The notes below the pieces were generated by a model that did no database searches, had not been told where the DNA came from, and saw only the letters and a list, made by a program, of their open reading frames with translations. 32,272 nucleotides of DNA from NCBI GenBank assembly GCA_023457715.1, contig JAEWKR010000156.1, positions 1 through 32,272 on the forward strand, written 5' to 3'. The stretch comes from Verrucomicrobiota bacterium. GTDB lineage: Bacteria > Verrucomicrobiota > Verrucomicrobiia > Opitutales > Opitutaceae. Both the position numbers and the translations under genes were made by a program. This document shows, in pieces, positions 1 to 8,428 of this stretch. Position 1 is the first letter of the stretch. The number at the start of each line of letters is the position of its first letter.

Positions 1-1
1 G

Positions 2-46
2 TCGTATCGGACCCGCGAACGCATGGCCGAAGAGAACGCCACCTGA
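2..46 (+). CDS. possible 3' end of an upstream gene (partial)
   Basis: Reading from base 2 gives fourteen codons ending in TGA at 44-46, with the peptide ending RERMAEENAT. The charged composition is protein-like and a GC-rich hairpin follows within about ten bases, as at a gene end. The stretch is too short to identify and could be chance. Confidence 0.3.
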   Translation, partial: SYRTRERMAEENAT

Positions 47-55
47 TCAACCCGC

Positions 56-84
56 CTGCCGGCCGCGAATATCGCTGCCGGCAG
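56..84. other. GC-rich inverted repeat after the partial gene
   Basis: CTGCCGGC (56-63) and GCCGGCAG (77-84) are perfect 8-base complementary arms around a 13-base loop. A run of five T follows only at 105-109, too far for a canonical Rho-independent terminator. It may still mark the end of the preceding gene. Confidence 0.35.
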
Positions 85-175
85 CGCTTGACCCTCATGT
101 CGACTTTTTATCCGCCACAAAATGACGCTGTTCGCGCCGCCGCTCACACGCATGGCCGCCGACGCTTCCCTGAAA

Positions 176-1672
176 TCAGTCGAGCGCAGTGAAAAGATAG
201 CCATTCGTGGTGAGGAACGTTCCTGGGTTGCCGCCGCGCGGCCACCACTTGAGGTCTTCCGAGGGCTCCGTTCCGTGGAGCGCCTCCCAAGTGACTGAGG
301 TATCGGTGACAATCCGGCGCCAGCGTGCGCCCTCTTCGCTCAAGTCACCCGCCGATTCCAGTAGATTGACCCAACCGAGCGCCCTGCTCCGCTGCACCTG
401 GCCTTTCCGGGCTGCCGCCCAGACGTACCCCCGCTGTAGCATTGACGGCACCAGGTCGGCGAGGCCCGGGGCGAGCGTCCGCGGAAACGGCACGCCATCG
501 CGGAAGGGCGCAGCACGATTGTTAGCGAGCAGCAGGTTCTGCTTGCTAGGCTTGTGGAGCTCAATGAACGGGGCAATCCGGCAGAAAGTGCCCGGAGAAA
601 AGACCACGCTATATTCGCGCAGTCCGGGGGTGCGCTTGGTGCGATGATCGTTGGCGGATAGGTTCGCCCGCACTTCGAGCAGCATGCACAAAATCAGAAT
701 TTCCCGCGCGAGCCGCAGGCTCGAGGTGGAATACGACATCTGAAGCTTTCCTTTGTCGTACCAGAAGCATCCGTCCGTGGCCATTAGCCCGGCGAAAAGA
801 ACGAGATGGAATGCGCGGGATGCGGCCCAGAAAGTCGGCGGGAGGTGCTTCGATTCCGCGCCACGGCCGACCTGATCTTCCATAAAGCGTGCAAGGGCCT
901 GCGAGTACCAGATGTGCTCAACGGCTGGTGAGCCGATTTTGCCAATGCGACTGACAGTACGCATCGTCGGCTGCTTCGATGGGTCCACAAAGAACCTGTG
1001 GACGCATCTCTCCGTTTCCTTGGCCAAGTCGCCGCAAACGTCCGCCACCGAAAGACTTTCCTTGCGGGGGCACGACCCATTTCCCGCGGCGACACCCAAC
1101 AGGTATCCCGTTGCGGCATCGAGACGCACCTCCTCTTTTAGCTGGAAGTAGTCGCTTTCCAGCGGCGACGAGGCGACGGACGTGATCGTGTTAAACGACG
1201 GCAGCACGACTTTGCGCGCGACGACGGTGCTGCACTCTGGGTCGAGGTCTGCGACCCGAATCATCCTGGGAATTCCCTCCTCGGCAGCAAGGACCTGGAT
1301 TTCGCCCGGAGCAACGATGCCGCGGGAATAGGTCAGGGATAGCTTGTGAGCGCACAGGTGTTCCTGTTCGATTTGGCCGCTGGCCGGAACCCATTGTGGA
1401 TCCGAGCCGTCGGCAGCAGCCACCAGCCATTCAGGAGGGTACTGCGAGGGTGCTGCACACGCGTCCGGTAGGACAAGTTCTTGTCCGCTTCTGCCGATGA
1501 GGCAGGAAGCGAAGCGATGAAGTTTCTTCCAGAGGGGATTCGAAGGATCGCTAGCTTTCATGCCCCTCTTCTGTGAGAGGCTCATTTCGGAAACGACGGC
1601 TGCCCCTTGGGGCTGAAAACGGCCGTTCCAAGCCTCCGGCAGGGGCTTTCGAACGGACACAATTTGGCGCAA
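176..1672 (-). CDS. LAGLIDADG-type homing endonuclease-like protein
   Basis: This 498-residue reading frame carries two motifs of the double-motif LAGLIDADG endonuclease family, which cut long DNA targets and are found free-standing or inside inteins. The second is clear: LFAGLMATDG at residues 292-301, followed by CFWYDKGKLQMSYSTSS, which matches the strand region after a P2 helix. The first is GYLLGVAAGNGS at about 189-200, where the usual catalytic Asp of the GDG triplet is Asn198, so one of the two active sites may be dead. I see no N-terminal Cys splicing block or C-terminal His-Asn block, so this is not an intact intein. The longest frame begins with TTG at 1672. ATG codons at 1585 or 1561 are equally plausible because none has a good Shine-Dalgarno sequence. 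The roughly 180 residues before the first motif are unrecognised. Confidence 0.75.
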   Translation of the reverse strand: MRQIVSVRKPLPEAWNGRFQPQGAAVVSEMSLSQKRGMKASDPSNPLWKKLHRFASCLIGRSGQELVLPDACAAPSQYPPEWLVAAADGSDPQWVPASGQIEQEHLCAHKLSLTYSRGIVAPGEIQVLAAEEGIPRMIRVADLDPECSTVVARKVVLPSFNTITSVASSPLESDYFQLKEEVRLDAATGYLLGVAAGNGSCPRKESLSVADVCGDLAKETERCVHRFFVDPSKQPTMRTVSRIGKIGSPAVEHIWYSQALARFMEDQVGRGAESKHLPPTFWAASRAFHLVLFAGLMATDGCFWYDKGKLQMSYSTSSLRLAREILILCMLLEVRANLSANDHRTKRTPGLREYSVVFSPGTFCRIAPFIELHKPSKQNLLLANNRAAPFRDGVPFPRTLAPGLADLVPSMLQRGYVWAAARKGQVQRSRALGWVNLLESAGDLSEEGARWRRIVTDTSVTWEALHGTEPSEDLKWWPRGGNPGTFLTTNGYLFTALD

Positions 1673-1707
1673 TCGCCTGTGGGCGCTCCTTCTTCAGGGG
1701 CTTTCGA
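1640..1707. repeat. 13-base direct repeat upstream of the endonuclease-like gene
   Basis: CAGGGGCTTTCGA occurs at 1640-1652 and again at 1695-1707, 55 bases apart, spanning the possible start of the minus-strand gene. It could be a duplicated regulatory site or simple local duplication. No function can be assigned. Confidence 0.3.
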
Positions 1708-1949
1708 GACCCTTAATCGCTCCCTGACGGCAGGGGCGGATTCTAGGTTCTTCCGAGGAGAAACGCGTTTCTGTGTTTTGCCCGGTCGGCGACCGACTGT
1801 GACACGGTTTTCGTGAACACTGCCCTGTGTCACCACTGATTCCGGTACGGTGTCCTTTTGCCACCTTTTCAGCCCAATACCGAAAAGCGAATCTACTTGG
1901 TTTTGTAGCAGAAACGGCCGATTATTAACATGGACAAACAACACCCGCC

Positions 1950-2861
1950 ATGGTCGCACTTCCCAAAAATCGACAACCGGAAAACGATTTCCGAAATTGT
2001 AAAAATACAGAACCTGACGTGAAGCTGATTCCAAGTAGCGCAGAAGCCACGGTGCCAATCTGCGCTGGCAGATCGCTTCCGGTGAGTCAGTACAAGCAGT
2101 ACCTCTGTGACAGCGACGCCCATCAGCGTTTGGCCAGGGTGCCGAAGGGCGTTAAAACACCTGAGGGTAGCCTTTCGCCGGACGACCTTGACGGAAGGAC
2201 GCCCAGTCAGGTGCTGGACAAAGGCGCCGCTGAGCTCGACCGCATGACGGACACGTTTTTCGTATTCTATCGCGTGCTCGGTTTGGTCTCGCAGAGCGGC
2301 AAGTTTACCGAAGCGCCCTGGCACGCCAGGACGCGCGATGAGTTCCTCGGACGTTACGTTCGAACCTATTCGGGGGCTCCGTCACCACGTAAGGCGCGGA
2401 TGTACATCCAGGCTGCGAACACCTATCTCGAAATGGCCTTGGACCTTCAGGAGGGAAGGACGAAAACGGAGCCGCCGCAGAGCATAAGTGCGCTGGTCAG
2501 GCTCTCGCAGCTGCCTCCTTCACATCGTTGCTCGGTTTTGAGCGAAGCCATTCGCACGGCAAACGGATCTCATCTTGGGCCCGTCCTGCAGCAGAAAGTC
2601 ATGGCCCTGAAAGCGGCTCAGTCGACGTGCAGCAAGAAACCCAAACGGAAGGAGAACGCGTCCAAATCAGCAGACCAACCAAATCCCACCCCGGTATGGA
2701 AGGCGCTTGATGAGCAGACTCGTGGCCTGCCGCTGGAGCAGAAGGTCCAGTTCTTCGGGCGCTTGACGGCGACCTTCGAAGCGCGTTTGCGCGAGGGTCT
2801 GGATCCTTTCAGACCAGTGCCCAAGAGCTTGGCGGCTTCACTCGGCTGGGCACTCAGCTGA
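1950..2861 (+). CDS. unrecognised 303-residue protein
   Basis: I do not recognise this protein. The first 95 residues are of low conviction. From about residue 98 (RMTDTFFVFYRVLGL) the sequence reads like a folded, mostly helical protein, with an Arg-rich stretch (ARTRDEFLGRYVRTYSG, then SPRKARMYIQAANTYLEMAL) around 127-167. A Lys-rich linker lies at about 227-242, and a C-terminal helical segment follows. No membrane segment or signal peptide is visible. The start is uncertain: ATG at 1950 has no Shine-Dalgarno sequence and GTG at 2081 is possible. A second short frame begins at ATG 1929 (MDKQHPPWSHFPKID) and runs 30 codons, so an N-terminal frameshift cannot be excluded. The gene is divergent from the LAGLIDADG-like gene and convergent with the Hxs operon. 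Confidence 0.6.
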   Translation: MVALPKNRQPENDFRNCKNTEPDVKLIPSSAEATVPICAGRSLPVSQYKQYLCDSDAHQRLARVPKGVKTPEGSLSPDDLDGRTPSQVLDKGAAELDRMTDTFFVFYRVLGLVSQSGKFTEAPWHARTRDEFLGRYVRTYSGAPSPRKARMYIQAANTYLEMALDLQEGRTKTEPPQSISALVRLSQLPPSHRCSVLSEAIRTANGSHLGPVLQQKVMALKAAQSTCSKKPKRKENASKSADQPNPTPVWKALDEQTRGLPLEQKVQFFGRLTATFEARLREGLDPFRPVPKSLAASLGWALS

Positions 2862-3019
2862 CACGAGAGCTGCCGCACCAGCGCACCAGCGGGGCGCAAA
2901 ATAGCCCCTCCCCTTTCGGCCGCCTTCGCCAGGAGCGAATGCACCGAACTATGTAGAAGCGCGCTCAGCGGAGTCCTTGGCCCACGTGTCCAACGCTTGC
3001 TGAACCCCCGAACCGCCCT

Positions 3020-3889
3020 CTACTCCTGACGCACAATCAGTGTGACCGGCATGTGATCCGAAACGCTGCTTTCGGTTCGAAAGACGCCCTCGACCGCTGT
3101 GCCCCGCACCAACACGAAATCGAACGTTGCGGGGGAGTATCCACTGCCACCCCGGATCGTGGCTCTTTCGGAGGCCGGCAGCCCGAGAAGCGGATTATCA
3201 AAACCTGCCCGAGAAAACTTCGAGAGCGTGCCCTCGCTCGCGAACTGCGCCGAGTCCGGCGTCGTGTTGAAATCACCAGCGACGATGACGATCGCTGCTC
3301 CACCTTTGATCCGCAATGCCATGTCCTTCGTGTGGGTGAGCAACTGGTCTGCAGCGAGTTCCCTCTTGAGAATGTTGAGTTGCCGTTCTCTCTCTCCGCC
3401 ACCGCGAACGAGATTGCTCTTGAGGTGCACTCCATAGACCGAAATGCCGCGACCGTCCCAATCAAACTCGGCGTAGACGAAACCTCGCGGTGGATCCACT
3501 CGGTTTGCGCCCTTCCACGGCTCTGCGAACGCAACGGCGGCAGGCCGTTTCGCCGCGATCACCAGCTGTTGCCATCCTATACCACCGCCCTCCCTGAACC
3601 GGGACACGATCGCGATGTGGTAGGCACCCTGGGCAACTGCATTCAGCAGCGCCCCGGCCGCGACTTCGTCTCGAACTTCCTGCAGGACGAGAATGTCAGG
3701 GTCGAGTTTCCGAATCACCTCGGCCGCCGCGGCAATCCGAGTCTGCTCATGGTCCAGGTTTCTGCGGTTCGCAATGCCGCTGGGAAACCAGTGCAGATTC
3801 CAAGTGGTAATCCGCAGCCCTCCGGCATGAGCTGACGTCGCCGCGAAGATTGCGGCAAAAAAAAGAATCAGCCGCCGCAGATTTTGCAT
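3020..3889 (-). CDS. secreted endonuclease/exonuclease/phosphatase-family hydrolase
   Basis: This is a metal-dependent phosphoesterase of the EEP (DNase I-like) fold. The motifs appear in order: TTWNLHW with the conserved Asn, LQEV with the metal-binding Glu, GVHLKS, GDFNT with the catalytic Asp and Asn, and the terminal SDHMPV with the catalytic Asp-His pair. The N-terminus (MQNLRRLILFFAAIFAATSAHA) is a classical signal peptide with a probable AHA/G cleavage site, so the enzyme acts outside the cytoplasm. I chose ATG 3889. An ATG-like start at 3913 would add eight residues before the signal peptide. The gene overlaps the preceding coding frame by 22 bases, which makes it the last gene of the hxs operon. 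Its substrate (nucleic acid, phospholipid or other phosphodiester) cannot be read from the sequence, and a link to Hxs is inferred from position only. Confidence 0.88.
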   Translation of the reverse strand: MQNLRRLILFFAAIFAATSAHAGGLRITTWNLHWFPSGIANRRNLDHEQTRIAAAAEVIRKLDPDILVLQEVRDEVAAGALLNAVAQGAYHIAIVSRFREGGGIGWQQLVIAAKRPAAVAFAEPWKGANRVDPPRGFVYAEFDWDGRGISVYGVHLKSNLVRGGGERERQLNILKRELAADQLLTHTKDMALRIKGGAAIVIVAGDFNTTPDSAQFASEGTLSKFSRAGFDNPLLGLPASERATIRGGSGYSPATFDFVLVRGTAVEGVFRTESSVSDHMPVTLIVRQE

Positions 3890-4374
3890 GCGATGCCTTC
3901 TTGCTGACTGCACGGTCGACCGTTCCCCACTCCAAAGTATCTACACGACGAATTGTGGCGCTTCCCAGTCGAGCTGTACCAGTAGCCGCCGGGCTGCTGG
4001 GCAACCGCGCCGCTGCTCACCGCCTGATGTGGCGTCAGCGGAGCTTGGGACAGCATCGCCCTAAGAGCCTGATTCTCGGCACGCAAAGCCTCGATGACCG
4101 TCTCCTGCTCAAACAGACGCCGCCGCAGCTCAGCGACATTGTCTGTGCCCGGCAACTCGAGCGACGCTCGGCTCTCCGGCGTGAGATCTTTCTTTTTGAT
4201 CGTGAGAAGGCCAAGGCTGCTTTCTACCGTCACGTCGTCGTCGCTCTGTGAAAGCACGCGGCCCTTGATCACGGACCCGTCCTGAGCGCGTAGACTCGCT
4301 ACGCCTTGTCCTGATGCGTTCCCGACCCCGGCAGCAAAGAGAAATAAGCAAAGAAGTGCGTGGAAGGCTCTCAT
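3868..4374 (-). CDS. exported coiled-coil protein with C-terminal Cys/His motif
   Basis: The 168-residue product begins with a signal peptide (MRAFHALLCLFLFAAGVGNASG). A short beta-rich SH3-like segment follows (about 26-65, GSVIKGRVLSQSDDDVTVES), then a coiled coil (about 78-110, with ELRRRLFEQETVIEALRAEN). The compact C-terminus contains His140, Cys144, Cys155, Cys163 and Cys166 (RHNSSCRYF, GRPCS, CKICGG). I associate that ending with exported proteins of Verrucomicrobiota and relatives. Metal binding is likely but inferred. The start ATG at 4374 overlaps the hxsC stop as ATGA, which fixes the start and implies translational coupling. It is not a known Hxs component, so its presence inside this operon suggests an accessory role near exported HxsA. 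Confidence 0.8.
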   Translation of the reverse strand: MRAFHALLCLFLFAAGVGNASGQGVASLRAQDGSVIKGRVLSQSDDDVTVESSLGLLTIKKKDLTPESRASLELPGTDNVAELRRRLFEQETVIEALRAENQALRAMLSQAPLTPHQAVSSGAVAQQPGGYWYSSTGKRHNSSCRYFGVGNGRPCSQQEGIACKICGG

Positions 4375-5489
4375 GATGCTGAGTGGACGAAAGCTTTGAT
4401 TTTTGATGAGTGGCGATGAAGCGACGAACTGAAGAACCCACCGCATTGGTCGCGGAGGCAACAGGAACTACACTCTGGCACGTACATGTTCTTCCAATCC
4501 GAGATGGCACGGGCGGCGAACCGGTGCAAGGAAGGCCGGAGAACGCAGAGTTGGTGATTGAAGATCGTCACCCGCAATCCTGCGTCAGCGAGAATCGAAA
4601 CAGCGGTTTCGAGTTCGTCTTGATAGTCGACCGGGTCGACCCACAGGTCTTTGAAGTTGGTTCGAGCGAAGCCCATCAGCTCGAGCCCCATCAGCGAGAC
4701 CTGGGCTGCGAAAGGGAGATTCCGCGCAATGTACCGTGCGAGCGCAGGAAGTCGCGGTAACGTCTGCCCGTGGATCACGACTCGGATCTCAACTGGGAGG
4801 CCGACCCGCCCGAGGTTCATAATTCCACGCAGCGTCTCGTCGAATGCTCCCCGGGCTTGAACGACGTGGTCGTGCGCCGAAGCTGTGTCGGCGTACAAAG
4901 GGATGCCCAGCATGACGTCGTGGTGCCGGGTCTCGGCAAGACGCTCCGCGTACCTCAGGTAGGCCAATCGTCTGCCGTTCGTCAGGACGTGCAGAGATGT
5001 CGCCGGGAGGCTGACCTCCGTCGCTCTGACCAGATCGATGAACCGCTGATCAAGTAACGTGGGTTCGCCGCCCGTGACACCCAGCTCAGGCGTATCGCGG
5101 CTCATCCATGGCAGGATCGAGATGAGCTCATCAACGAGGTACCTGTCATCGACATCCCGCGGGGGCTGCGAACACATCAGGCAGCGGCTGTTGCATCGCT
5201 CTGTCACGAACAGCGTGTTGTGCCGAGAGTTTCGCCGATACATCACCGCCATTCGCTGTTCTCGCGAGTCCACACGCACAATGTCGCCGGACGCGAGATA
5301 CCCGAATGAGCTTGGTGCGATCAAAGCCGCCCCCGTGCTGCCACCGTCGCCAACTTGGAGAACCGTCCGAAACTCGCCGTCAGCCGCTATGCTCCTGACT
5401 ACGAACTCGCAGGGGCCAACCTGCCGATCGAGCAGCAGCATGTGGACCCCCGGTCCCAAACGACACGTCACCTTACCTCTGAGGGTCAT
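4371..5489 (-). CDS. hxsC: His-Xaa-Ser system radical SAM maturase HxsC
   Basis: This is a radical SAM enzyme of the HxsC family. The 4Fe-4S cluster motif is CNSRCLMC (Cys99, Cys103 and Cys106 from the ATG at 5489), in the family-typical setting NTLFVTERCNSRCLMCSQPP. GVTGGEP about 45 residues later is the SAM-contacting GGE motif. A C-terminal Cys cluster (CSSCCLRDQC) may hold an auxiliary cluster. HxsC and HxsB are predicted cytoplasmic partners that modify the repeat protein HxsA; the chemistry is unknown. The ATG at 5489 overlaps the hxsB stop as ATGA, like the neighbouring junctions, so I prefer it to the ATG at 5498. All four Hxs families occur together here, which makes the assignment secure. 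Confidence 0.92.
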   Translation of the reverse strand: MTLRGKVTCRLGPGVHMLLLDRQVGPCEFVVRSIAADGEFRTVLQVGDGGSTGAALIAPSSFGYLASGDIVRVDSREQRMAVMYRRNSRHNTLFVTERCNSRCLMCSQPPRDVDDRYLVDELISILPWMSRDTPELGVTGGEPTLLDQRFIDLVRATEVSLPATSLHVLTNGRRLAYLRYAERLAETRHHDVMLGIPLYADTASAHDHVVQARGAFDETLRGIMNLGRVGLPVEIRVVIHGQTLPRLPALARYIARNLPFAAQVSLMGLELMGFARTNFKDLWVDPVDYQDELETAVSILADAGLRVTIFNHQLCVLRPSLHRFAARAISDWKNMYVPECSSCCLRDQCGGFFSSSLHRHSSKIKAFVHSAS

Positions 5490-6940
5490 TTCGCCCATGA
5501 TCGTAGTATCCGTGCATTGTCCGGCTCATCCTCGAGGATTCGGACCAGAAGTTTCATCACGCCCATGTGCTTTCGGCAGAAGTCGCTTGTGGGCCGGTGT
5601 CCGAGCACGTCGCCTTGAACTGCGTGGTGACGAACTGGATCGCTGCCACACCAGCTCTGAAAGGCGCACTCGCTGCACCCGGGCTGCCCTTCCGTCATGG
5701 TGCGGTACGCGATATCAATGATCGGGCTCTCGGAGTAGATTTGTTCGAAGGTGTGCGCATGCACGTTGCCAAGCCGGAACGTCTGATCGCCCATCTCGGC
5801 GAGCATTCGCCCTTCGTCAGAGGCGTACACACTGCCGTCGTAGTTGTAGACCAAAGCGCCAAAGGCTGCGCCGGTTGGGGACTGCAGATCCACGTACCCC
5901 GTGCTGGTGGACGTGAGCATCCGAGTGAGCACGATTGACGCGAGCACCTCACGGAAGTCGATCCCTTGGCGATTCAGGTCCAAAATGTAGCGGAGGCCAC
6001 GCTCGTAGAACTTCAGGAACTGGTCGGTGCGGTAGCCCAACGATGAGGCGGAGCGGGCGGCGAAGCCGTAGGGGCTCAGCTCACGCAGGAACACCTCGTG
6101 GAAGCTGAGTGCTCTGTATTCGTCTATGATGGCCTCCGGTTGCTCGAGGCTGGCTGCGGAGCAGGTCATCAACGCGTTGACGCTGTCGGCTCCCAAACGG
6201 GCCCGACACCTGTCGATCGCTGCGACGGTTCGCGCATGCGAATCGAGACCAGAACAAGGACGGTTGCGGTTGTGCAATGCCGATGGCCCATCGATCGAGG
6301 TCGAGATGGACACATTGTGCTCGGCGCAGAACTCGAGCATCTCATCTGTTATCAACGTGAGATTCGTCGCGATGACGAAACCCACCTCACGGCGTTCAGC
6401 CCTGTCCTTAGTTCGCCGGACGATCCGCTGAATCAGAGGAAAATTGAGCAGAGACTCCCCGCCCTGAAACTCAACCTTCAGCTGCCTGGCTGGACCCGAG
6501 AGCATCAAATCAACCGCTTTGTCCGCCGTCTCCGGCGACATGTCGTACGCTGCCCGATCTTCCGATACCCGGGAGACCTGGCAATACCCGCACGAGTGAT
6601 TACACCGCAAAGTGACCACGAACATGTGCAATGCCGCTAAGTCAGGCAGCCGCGAATGTCGTGTTCGAATCTGCGCCGCGAGTAGCTCGACGTGAGTATC
6701 GATGCTTCCGCGAGAGACAATGTGCGCTGCTTCCAAGTCCTCGAGCAACGGGTCGTCAGGGAGGATCTGACGCGCCACGAGTTTCTCAATTCTCGAGGAC
6801 GGGATCACGAGATGCTGGCCTGCCAAATTCGTGACAACGGATCGTCCCGTATCGAGGCGAAGGAAGCGAAACGGGAGCAGGGTGTAGCCGTTCTGTTCCC
6901 CAAAGAACCTACGTGGCTTGAAGAACTCGAATCCCGTCAT
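5486..6940 (-). CDS. hxsB: His-Xaa-Ser system radical SAM maturase HxsB
   Basis: This is a 484-residue radical SAM protein with the N-terminal HxsB signature (FFKPRRFFGEQNGYTLLPFRF, residues about 6-26). The cluster motif is CNHSCGYC (Cys113, Cys117 and Cys120), followed by VEFQGGES as the GGE motif and STSIDGP as the later core strand. The C-terminal Cys-rich part (CSECAFQSWCGSDP, then DFC) resembles a SPASM-type auxiliary cluster region. It is the second maturase of the Hxs pair and presumably acts with HxsC on HxsA in the cytoplasm. The ATG at 6940 overlaps the hxsD stop as ATGA. The frame is open 24 codons further upstream but that extension lies inside hxsD. Confidence 0.93.
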   Translation of the reverse strand: MTGFEFFKPRRFFGEQNGYTLLPFRFLRLDTGRSVVTNLAGQHLVIPSSRIEKLVARQILPDDPLLEDLEAAHIVSRGSIDTHVELLAAQIRTRHSRLPDLAALHMFVVTLRCNHSCGYCQVSRVSEDRAAYDMSPETADKAVDLMLSGPARQLKVEFQGGESLLNFPLIQRIVRRTKDRAERREVGFVIATNLTLITDEMLEFCAEHNVSISTSIDGPSALHNRNRPCSGLDSHARTVAAIDRCRARLGADSVNALMTCSAASLEQPEAIIDEYRALSFHEVFLRELSPYGFAARSASSLGYRTDQFLKFYERGLRYILDLNRQGIDFREVLASIVLTRMLTSTSTGYVDLQSPTGAAFGALVYNYDGSVYASDEGRMLAEMGDQTFRLGNVHAHTFEQIYSESPIIDIAYRTMTEGQPGCSECAFQSWCGSDPVRHHAVQGDVLGHRPTSDFCRKHMGVMKLLVRILEDEPDNARILRSWAK

Positions 6941-7362
6941 TTTGCTCGCGCATACTGGGATGGCTCTGCTGTGGGTTGCGGAACCGCCGCCCTTGATCGC
7001 TCCGCGGGACATGTCCCATCGGCACTCGTGAATGGCTCGCCATCCTCAAGATCCGGGCGGATCAGGTTGGTTCGTGACAACGCATGAGCCATGATAAGGT
7101 CGCGGATGCCTGAGGTCTCGGCAGCGACGATATCACGGAGGCGTTGTTCGAGGAGATCATTCAGAAATTCGCCCACACCGTGTTCGAGATCGTCACCTTT
7201 CAACTTCGGACAAAGGTGAACGACAATGTGGCCCTCGGATGACTCCAACCGCACGAAGTACCTACTTGTGAACCGGTGTGCCGACTTCAGCACCGCATTC
7301 TCCGTGTAGATGCGCGTGTCGACCGGGATCGCGACCTCTGCCGTTGTGTCGGCGCTGGTCAT
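6937..7362 (-). CDS. hxsD: His-Xaa-Ser system protein HxsD
   Basis: This is a small protein of 141 residues. Its core (about 14-75: TRIYTENAVLKSAHRFTSRYFVRL, then HIVVHLCPK and a helical LNDLLEQRLRDIVAAET segment) fits HxsD, the small component always found with the two Hxs radical SAM enzymes. The last 50 residues look disordered and extend beyond the usual core. HxsD has no proven activity; a peptide-chaperone or recognition role is inferred from its size and constant company. It overlaps hxsA upstream and hxsB downstream by four bases each. Confidence 0.88.
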   Translation of the reverse strand: MTSADTTAEVAIPVDTRIYTENAVLKSAHRFTSRYFVRLESSEGHIVVHLCPKLKGDDLEHGVGEFLNDLLEQRLRDIVAAETSGIRDLIMAHALSRTNLIRPDLEDGEPFTSADGTCPAERSRAAVPQPTAEPSQYARAK

Positions 7363-8168
7363 CGCTTCTCCGTCGCCTTGGAACCTTGGCCCGACGCCAC
7401 CCCATCGTCTGGCAGGGCAAGCACCGCGGCATGGCCTCCGAGTTGCTCGATGAGATCCGTGTTCAGCACAGGCAGCGGCGACTCTGAGTTCTGAACCTGC
7501 ACGATCGCGTGTTCGACTTTCACGTTCAGCAAAGTGAGCGGGGCCCCCGCTTTCATCCCCACGATACCAACTGGGCGCTCTCCCTCGTAGAGCGTGAAAC
7601 GGACGTCCTTGGTGAGTTTCACCTGTTTAGGCCACCGGCTCCGGATGCGGGGTAACTTGCGCAGGACTTCTGATTTCAACGCGTCGTCGCCCACGAAGCC
7701 TGCCACCACAGCTGCCGGTTGCCTCACAGGGGAGCCTCCTGAAACAGTGGCGGAGCTGGCCGCGCTCGGCGGCGGAGTGCTCGCCAAACCGGATGCCGCA
7801 GGCGAGAGTGTGCGGGCCGTACTTTGCGTCTGCTCTGCCTTTGGCGGACGCGGCTGGGCCGCTGGAGCGGTGGCCCGAGGCGCGGTGTAGCCGCCGGACG
7901 ATGCGCCGGAGTAGTGAGACGAATGAGAACGGTGCGACGAGTGCGATCTGTGCGCCGCCAGTTGGTTCATCCCAGCGCGAACGGTGCCAAACACCAGCTT
8001 GCTGGCGCGCACCTGCGTTCGCACTTCGCCCGGTGAATTATCGTCCGTGAATACGGGGCCCGCATCGGCGCGCTGGACGGCAGCTTGGGATTGGGCAGCA
8101 ACGGAGGAACCGACGAGCAGTGTGGCGAGCCTTCGCAGGAGGGTAGAGACGGCTGGGTTCATCGTCAT
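7359..8168 (-). CDS. hxsA: His-Xaa-Ser repeat protein HxsA (modification substrate)
   Basis: The 269-residue product starts with a signal peptide-like segment (LLRRLATLLVGSSVAAQSQA). It then carries five consecutive His-Xaa-Ser triplets, HRSHSSHRSHSSHYS at residues 73-87, the hallmark of HxsA. A Pro/Ala/Ser/Thr-rich linker follows, and a C-terminal globular part (about 155-255) contains RFTLYEGERPVGIVGMKAG. The repeats are thought to be the site modified by HxsB and HxsC before or during export. I chose the ATG at 8168 because GAGGGG lies nine bases upstream; an ATG at 8162 is the alternative. On the minus strand a TACAAT hexamer at 8234-8239 could be a -10 box, but no well-spaced -35 is visible. 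It is the first gene of the operon. Confidence 0.92.
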   Translation of the reverse strand: MTMNPAVSTLLRRLATLLVGSSVAAQSQAAVQRADAGPVFTDDNSPGEVRTQVRASKLVFGTVRAGMNQLAAHRSHSSHRSHSSHYSGASSGGYTAPRATAPAAQPRPPKAEQTQSTARTLSPAASGLASTPPPSAASSATVSGGSPVRQPAAVVAGFVGDDALKSEVLRKLPRIRSRWPKQVKLTKDVRFTLYEGERPVGIVGMKAGAPLTLLNVKVEHAIVQVQNSESPLPVLNTDLIEQLGGHAAVLALPDDGVASGQGSKATEKR

Positions 8169-8428
8169 GAAGGAGTGCCCCTCACCGCGAGGGGAACCGC
8201 ATGAAACCACCGCGCAGTGGTATCAGCAATCTCATTGTACATTGATCACTGACGAGTAGGCACAATTCGGCTGTGTAGTAGCGTGCCGCCACACAATCTG
8301 CGGACACCTAGAGTGAACACAGCTGAGGCCATTCGGATGCGCGACAGTCGCTATCGCACTCCCCGGCTGGGACTAACAAGCCATCGACTGAATCATACCT
8401 CTCCGTCCACGACACTGGCTTCTCGTCC

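Noticed and set aside
1582..2324. Long minus-strand frames between the first two genes
   Set aside because: They overlap better-supported genes and have composition typical of GC-rich antisense frames.
6655..6680. GTTCGAATC resembling a tRNA T-loop
   Set aside because: It lies inside hxsB in a well-conserved coding frame and has no matching stem or acceptor.
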